Shown piece after piece: positions 42,950-51,552 of a stretch of 64,000 bases of DNA. Every line of letters starts with the position of its first letter. Position 1 is the stretch's first letter. The stretch is from Thalassococcus_A lentus. Lineage in GTDB: Bacteria; Pseudomonadota; Alphaproteobacteria; Rhodobacterales; Rhodobacteraceae. The position numbers were made by a program, and so were the translations under genes. A model generated the notes under the pieces. It was not told the origin of the DNA, did not search any database, and saw only the letters and a list, made by a program, of their open reading frames with translations. The DNA lies in assembly GCF_028023555.1 (NCBI RefSeq), contig NZ_JAQIOY010000003.1:1-64000 (forward strand), in the 5' to 3' direction.

Positions 42950-44959
42950 ATGCCGGTGCTTTCGCGCGGTGGGGCCATTTCAATCGTGGCTCATCAGGAT
43001 GACGATATACTTTTCATGAACCCGGACATTGCGCAGAGCATTGCGCAAGGCGAGGCAAATACCACAATTTTTGTGACTGCGGGCGACGCTGGTCTGGGCG
43101 ATGCCTATTGGCAGGGCCGGGAAGAAGGCGCCAAGGCTGCCTACTCCGTTATGACGGGTCACGATGAATGGGTTGATGAAACGATCACGATCGATACCGG
43201 GTCTCAGTCGATAGATGTGCATACTTCATATTTGTTGGAGGCCCCGGAAATCAGGCTCTATTTCCTGCGATTGCCCGACGGGGGTGGCGCTCTGGGGCCG
43301 GGCGAAGAACAGCAGCTTGCCCGTTTGGAAAGCGGTGAATTGGCAAGTGTAACCACTATAGACGGCGAAAGTGTTTATTCGCGGTCGGATGTTGTCGACG
43401 TGTTGACCGAGTTACTCACCCTGCATGAACCCAGCGCGTTGCGATTGCAGGTTCACGAGGGGGAAACGGCCGCTGCCGAGCATACTGACCACACACACAC
43501 GGCTGAGTTCTCGGAGGAAGCGCTGCTCGCCTATTCCGGCGGAACGGTTCAGGTCACGCACTACGTGCACTACGACAGTCGCTTGATGCCGGCCAACCTG
43601 ACACCGGATGAGGCCGCGCTGTCTTTGGAAGTGATGCTGGCCTATGCTGAGCACGATCCCGGGGTTTTGGACGAGAACGGCAATCTTGCCGAAGTGTACG
43701 AAACCTGGACGGGACGACAGTACATCGCTGAAAGCTACAGTCTCGATACGTCCGCGGACGATGCACTGCCCGAGCAAGACCCGCAGTCAGACTGGCCCGG
43801 CGAAGGAGACTGGGTGTACAGCCTAGACGGCCCGGACGCATTCTTGTTTTCGATAAATGCCGCTGACGGTTCCGTTCAGCCTGAAGACTGGTTTGTTCCC
43901 TCCGCGACGGACGCGTGGGATCAGAACGAGGACCATGTCTATGAAATGACGCGCGTTGCGGAGTCAGCGGACGGAGATGTTGTTGAAGAACAGCAAGTGA
44001 CATTCGTAATGACCGCTGATGGCGTTTTCACGATGACTCTGGGAACCGAACAGGACGATCTGGATGACACGCCCGATGTCGAGGATGAAACATCTTCGGA
44101 TACAGATGAGCAGGACGGCGATGCTGGACCGATCGATCCGGATACAGGGCAGGACACTCTCAGCGGGGACGATAGTGGGGACACTGGTGCACCCACGGAT
44201 GTCGAAGACGTTCCGCCCGTGCCTGATATGCCGCTCGCGGTTGCCTATTCTTTGACCGGGGATGATGCCTTTCTGTTCCAGATTGATGATCAGACCGGAG
44301 AGGTCTCTCCGCAGGCTTGGTTTGTGCCAACTCTGAATGACGCATGGGATCAGGACGAAGATCACGTCTATGAATTGATCCGTGTTGCGACACCCGCTGA
44401 CGGATCGGACGCTGAGCAAGAAACCCTGAGGCTTGAAACCGTCGCTGACGGTGAATTGTCTTTGGTTTCCGAGGCCGAAACAGAAGCCCCCGATGTGACC
44501 ACCCCTGATCCTGTAGATCCGGAGCCAGAGGCAGATACTGGAGTCGAAGTCGGGGAGGATGACACAGTAGAGGATCCAGCGCCCGAGCCGCCTGCAAACG
44601 ACGGTGGTGGAGAAGAGGTCTATGCCTATTTGCTGTCTGGTCCCGATGCCGAGGTCTTTGTCATTGATCCGCTCACGGGCGAGCTGTCACTGCAATCCTG
44701 GTTTGCGCCAGACGCGGGCGATGCATGGGATGTAGATGAAGATAATGTGTACGAGATCTCACGCACTGCTATCGCCGCAGATGGAAGCGCCCTCTCGACA
44801 GAGGAGCTGCGCTTTGAAATTGGATCGGATGGCACTCTGATCCCGGCCCCTGATGGGGCTGCCCTGATGGCAGCACTGACAATTCCAGATGATGAATCCG
44901 AGGCATTTCTGCTCATGGAGGATGAGCAAGATGCGGCCGAGATGGACGCGACCGTCTGA
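42950..44959 (+). CDS. PIG-L deacetylase with three surface-type repeats
   Basis: 669 residues. The N-terminal 250 residues form a PIG-L/LmbE deacetylase: zinc motif AHQDDD at 14-19, VTAGDAGLGDAYWQGREEGA, and a later His in HTHTAEF. Then come three about 50-residue repeats near residues 290, 433 and 560 with the shared pattern YxLxGxDAxxFxID...WFxPxxxDAWDxxEDxVYExxR, joined by long Asp/Glu/Pro-rich linkers. The repeats resemble cadherin-like, calcium-dependent modules of secreted proteins. No signal peptide is visible, so type I secretion is possible. ATG 42950 follows AAGGA. Composition is strongly acidic, unlike its neighbours. Confidence 0.8.
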   Translation: MPVLSRGGAISIVAHQDDDILFMNPDIAQSIAQGEANTTIFVTAGDAGLGDAYWQGREEGAKAAYSVMTGHDEWVDETITIDTGSQSIDVHTSYLLEAPEIRLYFLRLPDGGGALGPGEEQQLARLESGELASVTTIDGESVYSRSDVVDVLTELLTLHEPSALRLQVHEGETAAAEHTDHTHTAEFSEEALLAYSGGTVQVTHYVHYDSRLMPANLTPDEAALSLEVMLAYAEHDPGVLDENGNLAEVYETWTGRQYIAESYSLDTSADDALPEQDPQSDWPGEGDWVYSLDGPDAFLFSINAADGSVQPEDWFVPSATDAWDQNEDHVYEMTRVAESADGDVVEEQQVTFVMTADGVFTMTLGTEQDDLDDTPDVEDETSSDTDEQDGDAGPIDPDTGQDTLSGDDSGDTGAPTDVEDVPPVPDMPLAVAYSLTGDDAFLFQIDDQTGEVSPQAWFVPTLNDAWDQDEDHVYELIRVATPADGSDAEQETLRLETVADGELSLVSEAETEAPDVTTPDPVDPEPEADTGVEVGEDDTVEDPAPEPPANDGGGEEVYAYLLSGPDAEVFVIDPLTGELSLQSWFAPDAGDAWDVDEDNVYEISRTAIAADGSALSTEELRFEIGSDGTLIPAPDGAALMAALTIPDDESEAFLLMEDEQDAAEMDATV

Positions 44960-45000
44960 AACAGGTATCGGCACGCCGAACAGGAACTGTGTGATTGCCG

Positions 45001-45504
45001 ATGCTGACTGATGTCATCATAGAAAACGAACAATGGGATGAGGACAGTCTGAGTCCACTGGCCGAAACCGCGGCCTGCGCAGCTTTGGTGCACCAGGGAT
45101 TGGCGCCGTCCGCTTTTGAGATAGCGGTTTTGGCCTGCGACGATGACAGAATTGCCGAATTGAATGGCGATTTTCGCGACAAACGCAGCCCAACGAATGT
45201 GCTAAGCTGGCCCGAACAGGACCTCGCTTCTGAGAGTGCGGGCGGAGTTCCGTCCAGACCGGACCGGGACACGGGCGATGAGCCTCACCACCTTGGGGAT
45301 ATTGCACTTGCCTTTGAAACCTGCGCGCGAGAGGCCGAAGAACAGGGCAAAACGCTAGAGGCCCACGTGACCCATCTCGTTGTGCACGCCGTTCTTCACT
45401 TGTTGGGCTACGATCACATCCGTGATGAAGATGCCACGCTTATGGAACGCGCAGAGGTTGAAATACTTGGCAATCTGGGTCTTCCGGACCCATATAGGGA
45501 ATGA
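45001..45504 (+). CDS. ybeY: Endoribonuclease YbeY
   Basis: 167 residues with the zinc motif HLVVHAVLHLLGYDH (HxxxHxxxxxH), TNVLSWPE and LGDIALAFETC. It takes part in 16S rRNA 3' maturation and ribosome quality control. ATG 45001 is chosen; TTG 44995 two codons earlier is an alternative. It is the second member of the conserved phoH-ybeY-corC-lnt block. Confidence 0.93.
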   Translation: MLTDVIIENEQWDEDSLSPLAETAACAALVHQGLAPSAFEIAVLACDDDRIAELNGDFRDKRSPTNVLSWPEQDLASESAGGVPSRPDRDTGDEPHHLGDIALAFETCAREAEEQGKTLEAHVTHLVVHAVLHLLGYDHIRDEDATLMERAEVEILGNLGLPDPYRE

Positions 45505-45539
45505 CCGGCCTGATCATGGCCTTTAACTGGAACGGATAA

Positions 45540-46532
45540 ATGGGCGATACCGACGGCTCGTCTAACGCAGCGCAGGGCGCGCGTGTGACAGAGCAAACGA
45601 CATCAAGCACCGCGACGGCGGGTGCAAATGTTAAAACTGAACAAGCAAGACCGGGATTGTTCCGGCGTTTGTTCGGTCGCAACGGTGGGCACGATCAGCC
45701 TGCTCTTCCCATTCAAAGCAATGGCGCACCGGCCCCGGAACGGCCCGTGCACGGCATGATCAATCTGCGTCGTATGCGGGTTGAGGATGTGGCCATTCCA
45801 AAGGCCGAAATCGTTGCTGTCCCCAACACGATCACCAAAGACGATCTGGTACAGGTTTTCCGGGATAGCGGTCTTACCCGATTGCCGGTTTACGAAGGGA
45901 CGTTGGACACGCCGATCGGGATGGCGCATCTCAAGGACTTTGCCCTGAGCTATGGTATGGGCAACGGTGGCGGCCGTTTTAATCTAAAGAAGATGCTGCG
46001 CCCCCTGTTGTACGTCCCGCCGTCAATGCCGATTGGCGTTCTGCTCACCAAGATGCAGACGGAACGGCGTCACATGGCCTTGGTGATTGATGAATACGGC
46101 GGTGTGGATGGTCTCGTGACGATCGAGGATTTGATCGAGCAGGTTATCGGTGAGATCGAAGATGAGCATGACACCGGCGAAGACCAGTTATGGACCCGCG
46201 AAGCGCCGGGATGTTTTCTGGCACTGGCAAAGACACCTCTGGACGAATTCGAAGCTGAGATTGGTATTCACCTGACACAGCATGAGGGCATTGACGCCGA
46301 GGAAATCGACACGCTCGGTGGTCTGGTCTTTATGTTGGCAGGTCACGTTCCTGCACGTGGCGAAGTCGTTGCCCACCCCGAAGGTCTGGATTTTGAAGTT
46401 GTAGATGCTGATCCGCGCCGCATCAAACGGCTGCGCGTACGATTGCCGGGCAATCGCACAGGCAATCCGGCAGCGGCAGCCTTGGTGCCAGATGCCGCGG
46501 CGCCCCAAAAGCAAGAGACCGGGCATGGCTGA
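45540..46532 (+). CDS. corC: CorC/HlyC-family CBS-domain protein
   Basis: 330 residues without membrane segments: two CBS domains (RMRVEDVAIPKAEIVAVPNT; LLTKMQTERRHMALVIDEYG, VDGLVTIEDLIEQVIGEIED) and a C-terminal CorC/HlyC domain (IDTLGGLVFMLAGHVPARGE). Members bind nucleotides and influence Mg/Co efflux or membrane integrity. The stop overlaps the lnt start by eight bases. Confidence 0.9.
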   Translation: MGDTDGSSNAAQGARVTEQTTSSTATAGANVKTEQARPGLFRRLFGRNGGHDQPALPIQSNGAPAPERPVHGMINLRRMRVEDVAIPKAEIVAVPNTITKDDLVQVFRDSGLTRLPVYEGTLDTPIGMAHLKDFALSYGMGNGGGRFNLKKMLRPLLYVPPSMPIGVLLTKMQTERRHMALVIDEYGGVDGLVTIEDLIEQVIGEIEDEHDTGEDQLWTREAPGCFLALAKTPLDEFEAEIGIHLTQHEGIDAEEIDTLGGLVFMLAGHVPARGEVVAHPEGLDFEVVDADPRRIKRLRVRLPGNRTGNPAAAALVPDAAAPQKQETGHG

Positions 46533-48069
46533 ACCCGCCCGGCGGGCTTCAGATGATGCTGCAACGCGGTCTGACGTTTTGCTGCCGCGCTGGGCGCGTT
46601 TGTTGTTGGGCATATTGGCGGGTGTCGTCATCGCGTTGGGGATGGCCCCCTATGATCTGTGGTATCTGTCCCTCGCTGGCATAGTCGCGACCTTCGTGCT
46701 GTTCACAATGTCACCGGGCCCTCTGCGTGCGGTTGGCACGGGCTGGGCGACCGGGTTCGGGTATTTCGGGTTTGCGCTGGGGTGGATTGTCGAACCCTTT
46801 CAGGTTGATGCCGCTACCACGGGCTGGATGGCTCCCTTTGGGTTGATAGGCTTGGCCGGAGGACTGGCCCTGTTCTGGGCGCTGGCGTTTTGGGGCGCAG
46901 CCTATGCGCCGCGTGCGCGGCTCTGTGCGCTTGTTCTGGCATGGAGCGCGGCTGAACTGGCCCGGACTTATGTGTTTACGGGGTTTCCATGGGCTCTATT
47001 GGCCTACCTTTGGCTGCCAACACCTGCAATTCAATGGAGCGCCGTCGTCGGCCCTTTGGGTTTGTCCATCGCGACACTGGCGTTTTGTGGACTGGTCGCA
47101 GGATCGTTACGTAAAGGGAAAGCCAAGCCCGCGTTGGCGGCTTTGGCCGTGTTCGCGGGTCTCATGGCGGGTGGGTACAGTTTGACCCCGCCAGAGCAAT
47201 CATTGGCTGATCGGCCTATTGTGCGTTTGGTGCAACCGAACGCGGCCCAACATGAAAAGTGGGACCCGGCCAAGGTACCAATCTTCTTCAATCGTCAGGT
47301 GGCCTTTACCGAAGCCCCGGCCCAACAAGGCAAGGCCAACCCGTCCTTGATCGTTTGGCCAGAGACATCCTTGCCGGGCCTTTTGCACCGGGCAAACGAT
47401 GCTTTGGCGATCATTTCGGATGCAGCAGGCCCGGCCTCGGTTGTGATCGGCGTGCAGCGCGGCGATGCCGGGCGGTACTATAATTCAATGGCAGTTCTGG
47501 ATGGACAGGGCCGTCTGTCACACGTCTACGACAAGCATCACCTTGTGCCGTTCGGGGAGTACATGCCTGCAAGCGGGTTCTTCAAACGATTGAACATTGC
47601 TGGTTTGGCTGCGCGTGCTGAGGGTGGGTACACCCCCGGCCCGGGTCCAACTTTGCTCGACTTGGGCGAACTGGGACATGCACTGCCCCTGATTTGCTAC
47701 GAGGCCGTTTTTCCGCAGGATGTCTATCGGGCCCCGGGGCGTGCGGACTTTTTGCTGCAAATCACCAATGACGCATGGTTTGGCAACTGGTCTGGTCCTT
47801 ATCAGCACCTGGCGCAGGCGCGCATACGGGCAATTGAACAGGGTTTGCCGATGTTGCGCTCTGCAAACACTGGCGTGTCTGCGGTCATCGATGGGGCAGG
47901 GCGTGTTCTGGCCAGCTTGCCATTGGGGCAAGCGGGCTATCTGGATGCAGAACTTCCACCACCGATGCGCGTTACGGTCTACAGCAGATACGGGGATTTC
48001 CCGGCGCTTGTGTTGCTCTGCATCGCGTCTCTTGTGCTAATCCGTATAGCGGGTCGGAAATCCGATTGA
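46525..48069 (+). CDS. lnt: Apolipoprotein N-acyltransferase
   Basis: 514 residues: several N-terminal membrane helices and a periplasmic nitrilase-fold domain with catalytic Glu in WPETSLPG, Lys in YDKHHLVPFGEYMP and Cys in LICYEAVFPQD. It adds the third acyl chain to lipoproteins. ATG 46525 overlaps the corC stop; the reading frame upstream of it lies inside corC. The products include lipoproteins such as those encoded nearby. Confidence 0.93.
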   Translation: MAEPARRASDDAATRSDVLLPRWARLLLGILAGVVIALGMAPYDLWYLSLAGIVATFVLFTMSPGPLRAVGTGWATGFGYFGFALGWIVEPFQVDAATTGWMAPFGLIGLAGGLALFWALAFWGAAYAPRARLCALVLAWSAAELARTYVFTGFPWALLAYLWLPTPAIQWSAVVGPLGLSIATLAFCGLVAGSLRKGKAKPALAALAVFAGLMAGGYSLTPPEQSLADRPIVRLVQPNAAQHEKWDPAKVPIFFNRQVAFTEAPAQQGKANPSLIVWPETSLPGLLHRANDALAIISDAAGPASVVIGVQRGDAGRYYNSMAVLDGQGRLSHVYDKHHLVPFGEYMPASGFFKRLNIAGLAARAEGGYTPGPGPTLLDLGELGHALPLICYEAVFPQDVYRAPGRADFLLQITNDAWFGNWSGPYQHLAQARIRAIEQGLPMLRSANTGVSAVIDGAGRVLASLPLGQAGYLDAELPPPMRVTVYSRYGDFPALVLLCIASLVLIRIAGRKSD

Positions 48070-48110
48070 CCGCAAGGCATCGCCCGCGTACGCCGAAACG
48101 AATCATCCTC

Positions 48111-48154
48111 TGTCACAACGGCTTCCTGGCGTGACGGCGAACCCCAATGGAGCA
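48111..48154 (+). ncRNA. SAM/SAH riboswitch upstream of metK
   Basis: GTCAC (48112-48116) pairs perfectly with GTGAC (48131-48135), enclosing AACGGCTTCCTGGC, and CAATGGAGCA (48145-48154) follows. This matches the compact SAM/SAH riboswitch known from Rhodobacterales metK leaders. Loop bases GCTTCC (48121-48126) can pair with GGAGC (48149-48153), which contains the metK ribosome-binding site GGAG, seven bases before the ATG. Ligand binding would therefore hide the site and lower MetK translation. Confidence 0.9.
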
Positions 48155-48159
48155 CCTTT

Positions 48160-49338
48160 ATGTCCCGACAGAACTATACCTTCACTTCTGAATCCGTTTC
48201 GGAAGGACACCCAGACAAAGTCTGTGACCGGATTTCCGACGCAGTGCTTGATGCGTTTCTGGCCGAAGATCCGCTGGCGCGTGTTGCCGCGGAAACCTTT
48301 GCCACGACAAACCGCGTTGTGATCGGGGGCGAAGTGGGCCTGACAGATCAGGACAAACTGACCGAGTATATGGGCAAGATCGAAGAGATCGCGCGCGCCT
48401 GTATCAAGGACATCGGTTATGAGCAGGACAAGTTCCATCACGCAACCTGCAAAATCACCAATCTGCTGCACGAACAGTCCGCGCATATCGCGCAGGGCGT
48501 AACGGGCGAGCAGGGCGACGAAGGCGCGGGTGATCAGGGCATCATGTTCGGCTATGCGACCAATGAAACTGACGCGCTGATGCCTGCACCAATTCAATAC
48601 AGCCATGCGGTTCTTCGCCGACTGGCCGAAGTGCGCAAAAACGGAACAGAGCCGACACTGGGCCCGGACGCGAAATCGCAGCTCTCTGTCGTTTATGAAA
48701 ATGGTAAACCTGTGGGCGTCAGCTCAATCGTGCTTTCGACCCAGCATCTCGACGAAGACATGACATCTGAGGACGTGCGCGCCGTTGTTGCGCCCTACAT
48801 CCTTGAGGTTCTGCCCGAGGGATGGGTGACGGATGAAACGGTTTGGCATGTGAACCCAACCGGTAAATTCGTGATTGGTGGTCCGGATGGGGACGCGGGT
48901 CTGACGGGCCGCAAGATCATCGTGGATACATACGGCGGTGCTGCGCCTCATGGTGGTGGTGCGTTCTCGGGCAAGGATCCGACCAAGGTTGACCGGTCGG
49001 CGGCTTATGCAGCGCGCTATCTGGCAAAGAACGTCGTTGCGGCGGGCATGTCGGAACGCTGCACCGTTCAGCTGTCCTATGCGATCGGTGTTGCCCGACC
49101 GTTGTCGATCTATGTCGACACCCACGGCACCGGCGACGTTGAGCCTGCTGCAATCGAAGCTGCGATTCCAAAGGTCATGGATCTGACGCCGCGCGGTATT
49201 CGGACGCATCTGGAACTGAACAAGCCCATTTATCAGCGCACCGCTGCTTATGGTCACTTTGGCCGCGAGCCGGAAGCCGACGGTGGATTCAGCTGGGAAC
49301 GCACCGATTTGGCCGATGCTTTGAAGAATTCGGTCTGA
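48160..49338 (+). CDS. metK: S-adenosylmethionine synthetase
   Basis: 392 residues with the family signatures EGHPDKVCDRISDAVLDAFL, GDEGAGDQGIMFGYATNET and GGGAFSGKDPTKVDRSAAY. It makes SAM from methionine and ATP. A SAM/SAH riboswitch overlaps its ribosome-binding site and a strong terminator follows the stop, so it is a self-regulated single gene. Confidence 0.96.
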   Translation: MSRQNYTFTSESVSEGHPDKVCDRISDAVLDAFLAEDPLARVAAETFATTNRVVIGGEVGLTDQDKLTEYMGKIEEIARACIKDIGYEQDKFHHATCKITNLLHEQSAHIAQGVTGEQGDEGAGDQGIMFGYATNETDALMPAPIQYSHAVLRRLAEVRKNGTEPTLGPDAKSQLSVVYENGKPVGVSSIVLSTQHLDEDMTSEDVRAVVAPYILEVLPEGWVTDETVWHVNPTGKFVIGGPDGDAGLTGRKIIVDTYGGAAPHGGGAFSGKDPTKVDRSAAYAARYLAKNVVAAGMSERCTVQLSYAIGVARPLSIYVDTHGTGDVEPAAIEAAIPKVMDLTPRGIRTHLELNKPIYQRTAAYGHFGREPEADGGFSWERTDLADALKNSV

Positions 49339-49351
49339 TCAAAGACACCTG

Positions 49352-49381
49352 AAAAAGGCGGGTCGCGTACCCGCCTTTTTG
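49352..49381 (+). terminator. Terminator after metK
   Basis: Stem AAAAAGGCGGGT/ACCCGCCTTTTT (49352-49363 with 49369-49380), loop CGCGT, with a T5 run. Confidence 0.85.
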
Positions 49382-49470
49382 AATTGGACGACAAAAGCAT
49401 GGCATTCCGGTCTTGTCAGACCGGGCGCGGAATAGTCTCATGAGGCGGTTCAACCGCGTGAGATTTGACA

Positions 49471-50100
49471 ATGCTTGATCGTTTTATCCCGATGATGGTG
49501 CTTTGCATCGCACCGTTTTCTGCCTTGGCAGGCCCTGACGAAAAATTTTCGGTGCAGGGCAGCGTTCTGTTCTACGACACCGAGGCAGCCAGCGTCCGGG
49601 GCGACCGAGAAGTCGCGAACGACGACATCGATGTGATGAAACGGCATTTGCGCGATACACCCGGCGTTCGCACTGTAAAGCTGAACTCGACCGGCGGCAG
49701 TGTCTGGGCAGGCAACGAAATGGCCCGCATCGTGATGGATTTTGATCTCAGCACCGTGGTTGATGGCGAGTGTTCGAGTTCTTGCGTCACCATTTTTCTG
49801 GCCGGTCGCACACGGACCATGACCCGCGGATCGAAGATGGGCTTTCATCAGCGCAGTTGGTCATCCAGTGCCATCGAAAGCTACTATGATCGCTGGCGGG
49901 AAGATGAGAACTGGGCCGATCCTTTTGAATTCGCTTCATGGGTTTATCAGGATACGCAGACAGAAACCTTCAAGGATCTCACCTATATGATCTCTCGTGG
50001 GGTTGAGCCCGAGTTTGCTATCGAAACGAAACGCTATCGTTCTGGAACATGGTTTCCGACGCGATCGGAATTGATCGATGCCGGAGTTCTACGGGACTGA
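49471..50100 (+). CDS. Exported ClpP/crotonase-fold protein (COG3904-like)
   Basis: 209 residues with a signal peptide (FIPMMVLCIAPFSALA). The mature part resembles periplasmic serine-protease-like proteins of the ClpP/SppA fold: LNSTGGSVWAGNEMARIV corresponds to the substrate-binding glycine turn and DGECSSSCVTIFLAG carries the candidate serine nucleophile. MGFHQRSW follows. Proteolytic activity is inferred. It lies between metK and trmB with its own ATG after a weak site. Confidence 0.72.
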   Translation: MLDRFIPMMVLCIAPFSALAGPDEKFSVQGSVLFYDTEAASVRGDREVANDDIDVMKRHLRDTPGVRTVKLNSTGGSVWAGNEMARIVMDFDLSTVVDGECSSSCVTIFLAGRTRTMTRGSKMGFHQRSWSSSAIESYYDRWREDENWADPFEFASWVYQDTQTETFKDLTYMISRGVEPEFAIETKRYRSGTWFPTRSELIDAGVLRD

Positions 50101-50163
50101 CGGTCATGGGTGTTTGCAAGGCCGGTCTTGCAGCAAATCGCGCTGGCAGGTACACGCGCGCCC

Positions 50164-50877
50164 ATGACCACATCCAACAAGCACCCCAAGGCGCCATGGC
50201 GCAATTTTTATGGCCGCATCAAAGGCAAGACCCTGCGCCCGAGCCAGGAAACCTATATTCAGGAAGACCTCGATGCCTTGTCCCCGGGCGCGGTCGATTG
50301 GGATGTGAACCCGGAAAGAAACCCGCTGGATCTGCAATCTCGGTTTGATGGAAAACCTGTTTGGGTCGAAATCGGATTTGGTGGCGGTGAGCATCTGGTG
50401 CATCAGGCCGCGCAGAATCCCGAGGTCGGCATTATCGGATGTGAACCTTACATCAATGGCGTGGCCATGCTGCTGGGTAAGATCCGGGATGCGGGCGTGA
50501 CGAACCTGGCCGTGCATCCCGGTGATGCACGCGATCTGTTTGATGTCTTGCCCGAGGCTTCGATCGACAAGGCGTTTCTTCTTTATCCGGACCCTTGGCC
50601 AAAGAAAAAGCACCACCGCCGTCGTTTCGTGACACCCGAACATCTCGAGCCGCTTGCACGTTGCCTGAAATCGGGGGCCGAGTTTCGTGTCGCGACCGAT
50701 ATTCCGGACTATGTGCGACAGACGATGATTGAAGTGCCGCGCGCGGGATTTGAATGGACCGCAGAAGGGCCGTCAGATTGGCGAGAGCCCTGGGGTGACT
50801 GGATCTCGACGCGCTATGAGCAAAAGGCCCTGCGCGAGGATCGTGTCCCGCACTACATGACGTTTGTCAGACGCTGA
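50164..50877 (+). CDS. trmB: tRNA (guanine-N7-)-methyltransferase
   Basis: 237 residues: YGRIKGKTLRPSQ near the start, SAM site VWVEIGFGGGEHLVHQA, GCEPYINGVAMLL and the TrmB signature LLYPDPWPKKKHHRRRFVTP. It makes m7G46 in tRNA. ATG 50164 (MTTSNKHPK) is the usual start; the frame extends 18 codons upstream without a site. Confidence 0.94.
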   Translation: MTTSNKHPKAPWRNFYGRIKGKTLRPSQETYIQEDLDALSPGAVDWDVNPERNPLDLQSRFDGKPVWVEIGFGGGEHLVHQAAQNPEVGIIGCEPYINGVAMLLGKIRDAGVTNLAVHPGDARDLFDVLPEASIDKAFLLYPDPWPKKKHHRRRFVTPEHLEPLARCLKSGAEFRVATDIPDYVRQTMIEVPRAGFEWTAEGPSDWREPWGDWISTRYEQKALREDRVPHYMTFVRR

Positions 50878-51411
50878 CTATTCTGCCCAGACCTCGGAAA
50901 TGCGCACGTCAGCTTCGTGGTCGCGACCATAGGCAACGAGGGCGATGCTGGTCACATCATTGGCGCTGATCCGGGCAGGCAATATACCGTTGCTTGGCTT
51001 GAAGCTGTCCCAGCCCAACCGAACTTCTGTCCAATCAGAAGAGGCTGAAAACCGGGCCTGATAGTAGTGCCACGGTAACCGGGTCGCGCGGGTGCGAACG
51101 TGAATGAAGTAGTCTTGTCCATTCCCGCGCACGCGAAGCTTCAACGATTTGGCACTGGCTGGCAGGTTCAGGCCCTGCAGCCGCACCTGAACGAAACCAC
51201 CGTTGTTGGCGGTGGAAACCGTTCCACGCAAAATCAGCGCGCCGTTTTCAACGGTTGCGCGGCCTTCAGATACGCCGCCCATGACTTGATCGGAAATGAA
51301 GCGCCAGCCCTCTGCGCGGCCATCTTCAAATCGGTCTATCAGCATGGGGTCGGCTCGCAATGGCAGGGCAAGCAGGAACGCCAAAGCGTAGGTGCAGGCA
51401 TAAGTTTTCAT
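50878..51411 (-). CDS. Exported CIA30-like protein
   Basis: 177 residues with a signal peptide (ACTYALAFLLALPLRA) and a CIA30/galactose-binding-like beta-sandwich: WRFISDQVMGGVSEGRATVE, LRVRGNGQDYFIHVRT and WTEVRLGWDSFKPS. Eukaryotic CIA30 assists complex I assembly, but the bacterial exported forms have no settled role. It is convergent with trmB, the two stops meeting at 50877/50878. Confidence 0.8.
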   Translation of the reverse strand: MKTYACTYALAFLLALPLRADPMLIDRFEDGRAEGWRFISDQVMGGVSEGRATVENGALILRGTVSTANNGGFVQVRLQGLNLPASAKSLKLRVRGNGQDYFIHVRTRATRLPWHYYQARFSASSDWTEVRLGWDSFKPSNGILPARISANDVTSIALVAYGRDHEADVRISEVWAE

Positions 51412-51552
51412 GATCTGAAGGTAGCGCGACCTGCGGTTGGGCAAAGGGCAGACTGCTGCGGCATGAAGGCCACCATGCTTCGCCTTTCCAGATGCGCCTT
51501 TTCATGGGCGTTTGCGGGCGTTATGCACAACGCCAGTGCAATGAGGTGTTCC

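Noticed and set aside
43817..44780. Internal repeats of the PIG-L gene as tandem DNA repeats or CRISPR
   Set aside because: They are diverged protein-level repeats about 130-140 codons apart with no identical DNA units.
48070..48159. SAM-II or SAM-V riboswitch in front of metK
   Set aside because: The short stem, loop sequence and overlap of the tail with the ribosome-binding site match the SAM/SAH class instead.
49407..49424. CCGGTCT-TGTC-AGACCGG inverted repeat after metK as a second terminator
   Set aside because: No T-run on either side; its role could not be supported.
51100..51552. N-terminal extension of HisC by 151 codons
   Set aside because: It runs antisense through the CIA30-like gene, and the family start with PQPGILDIAPYVGGKS follows ATG 51553.
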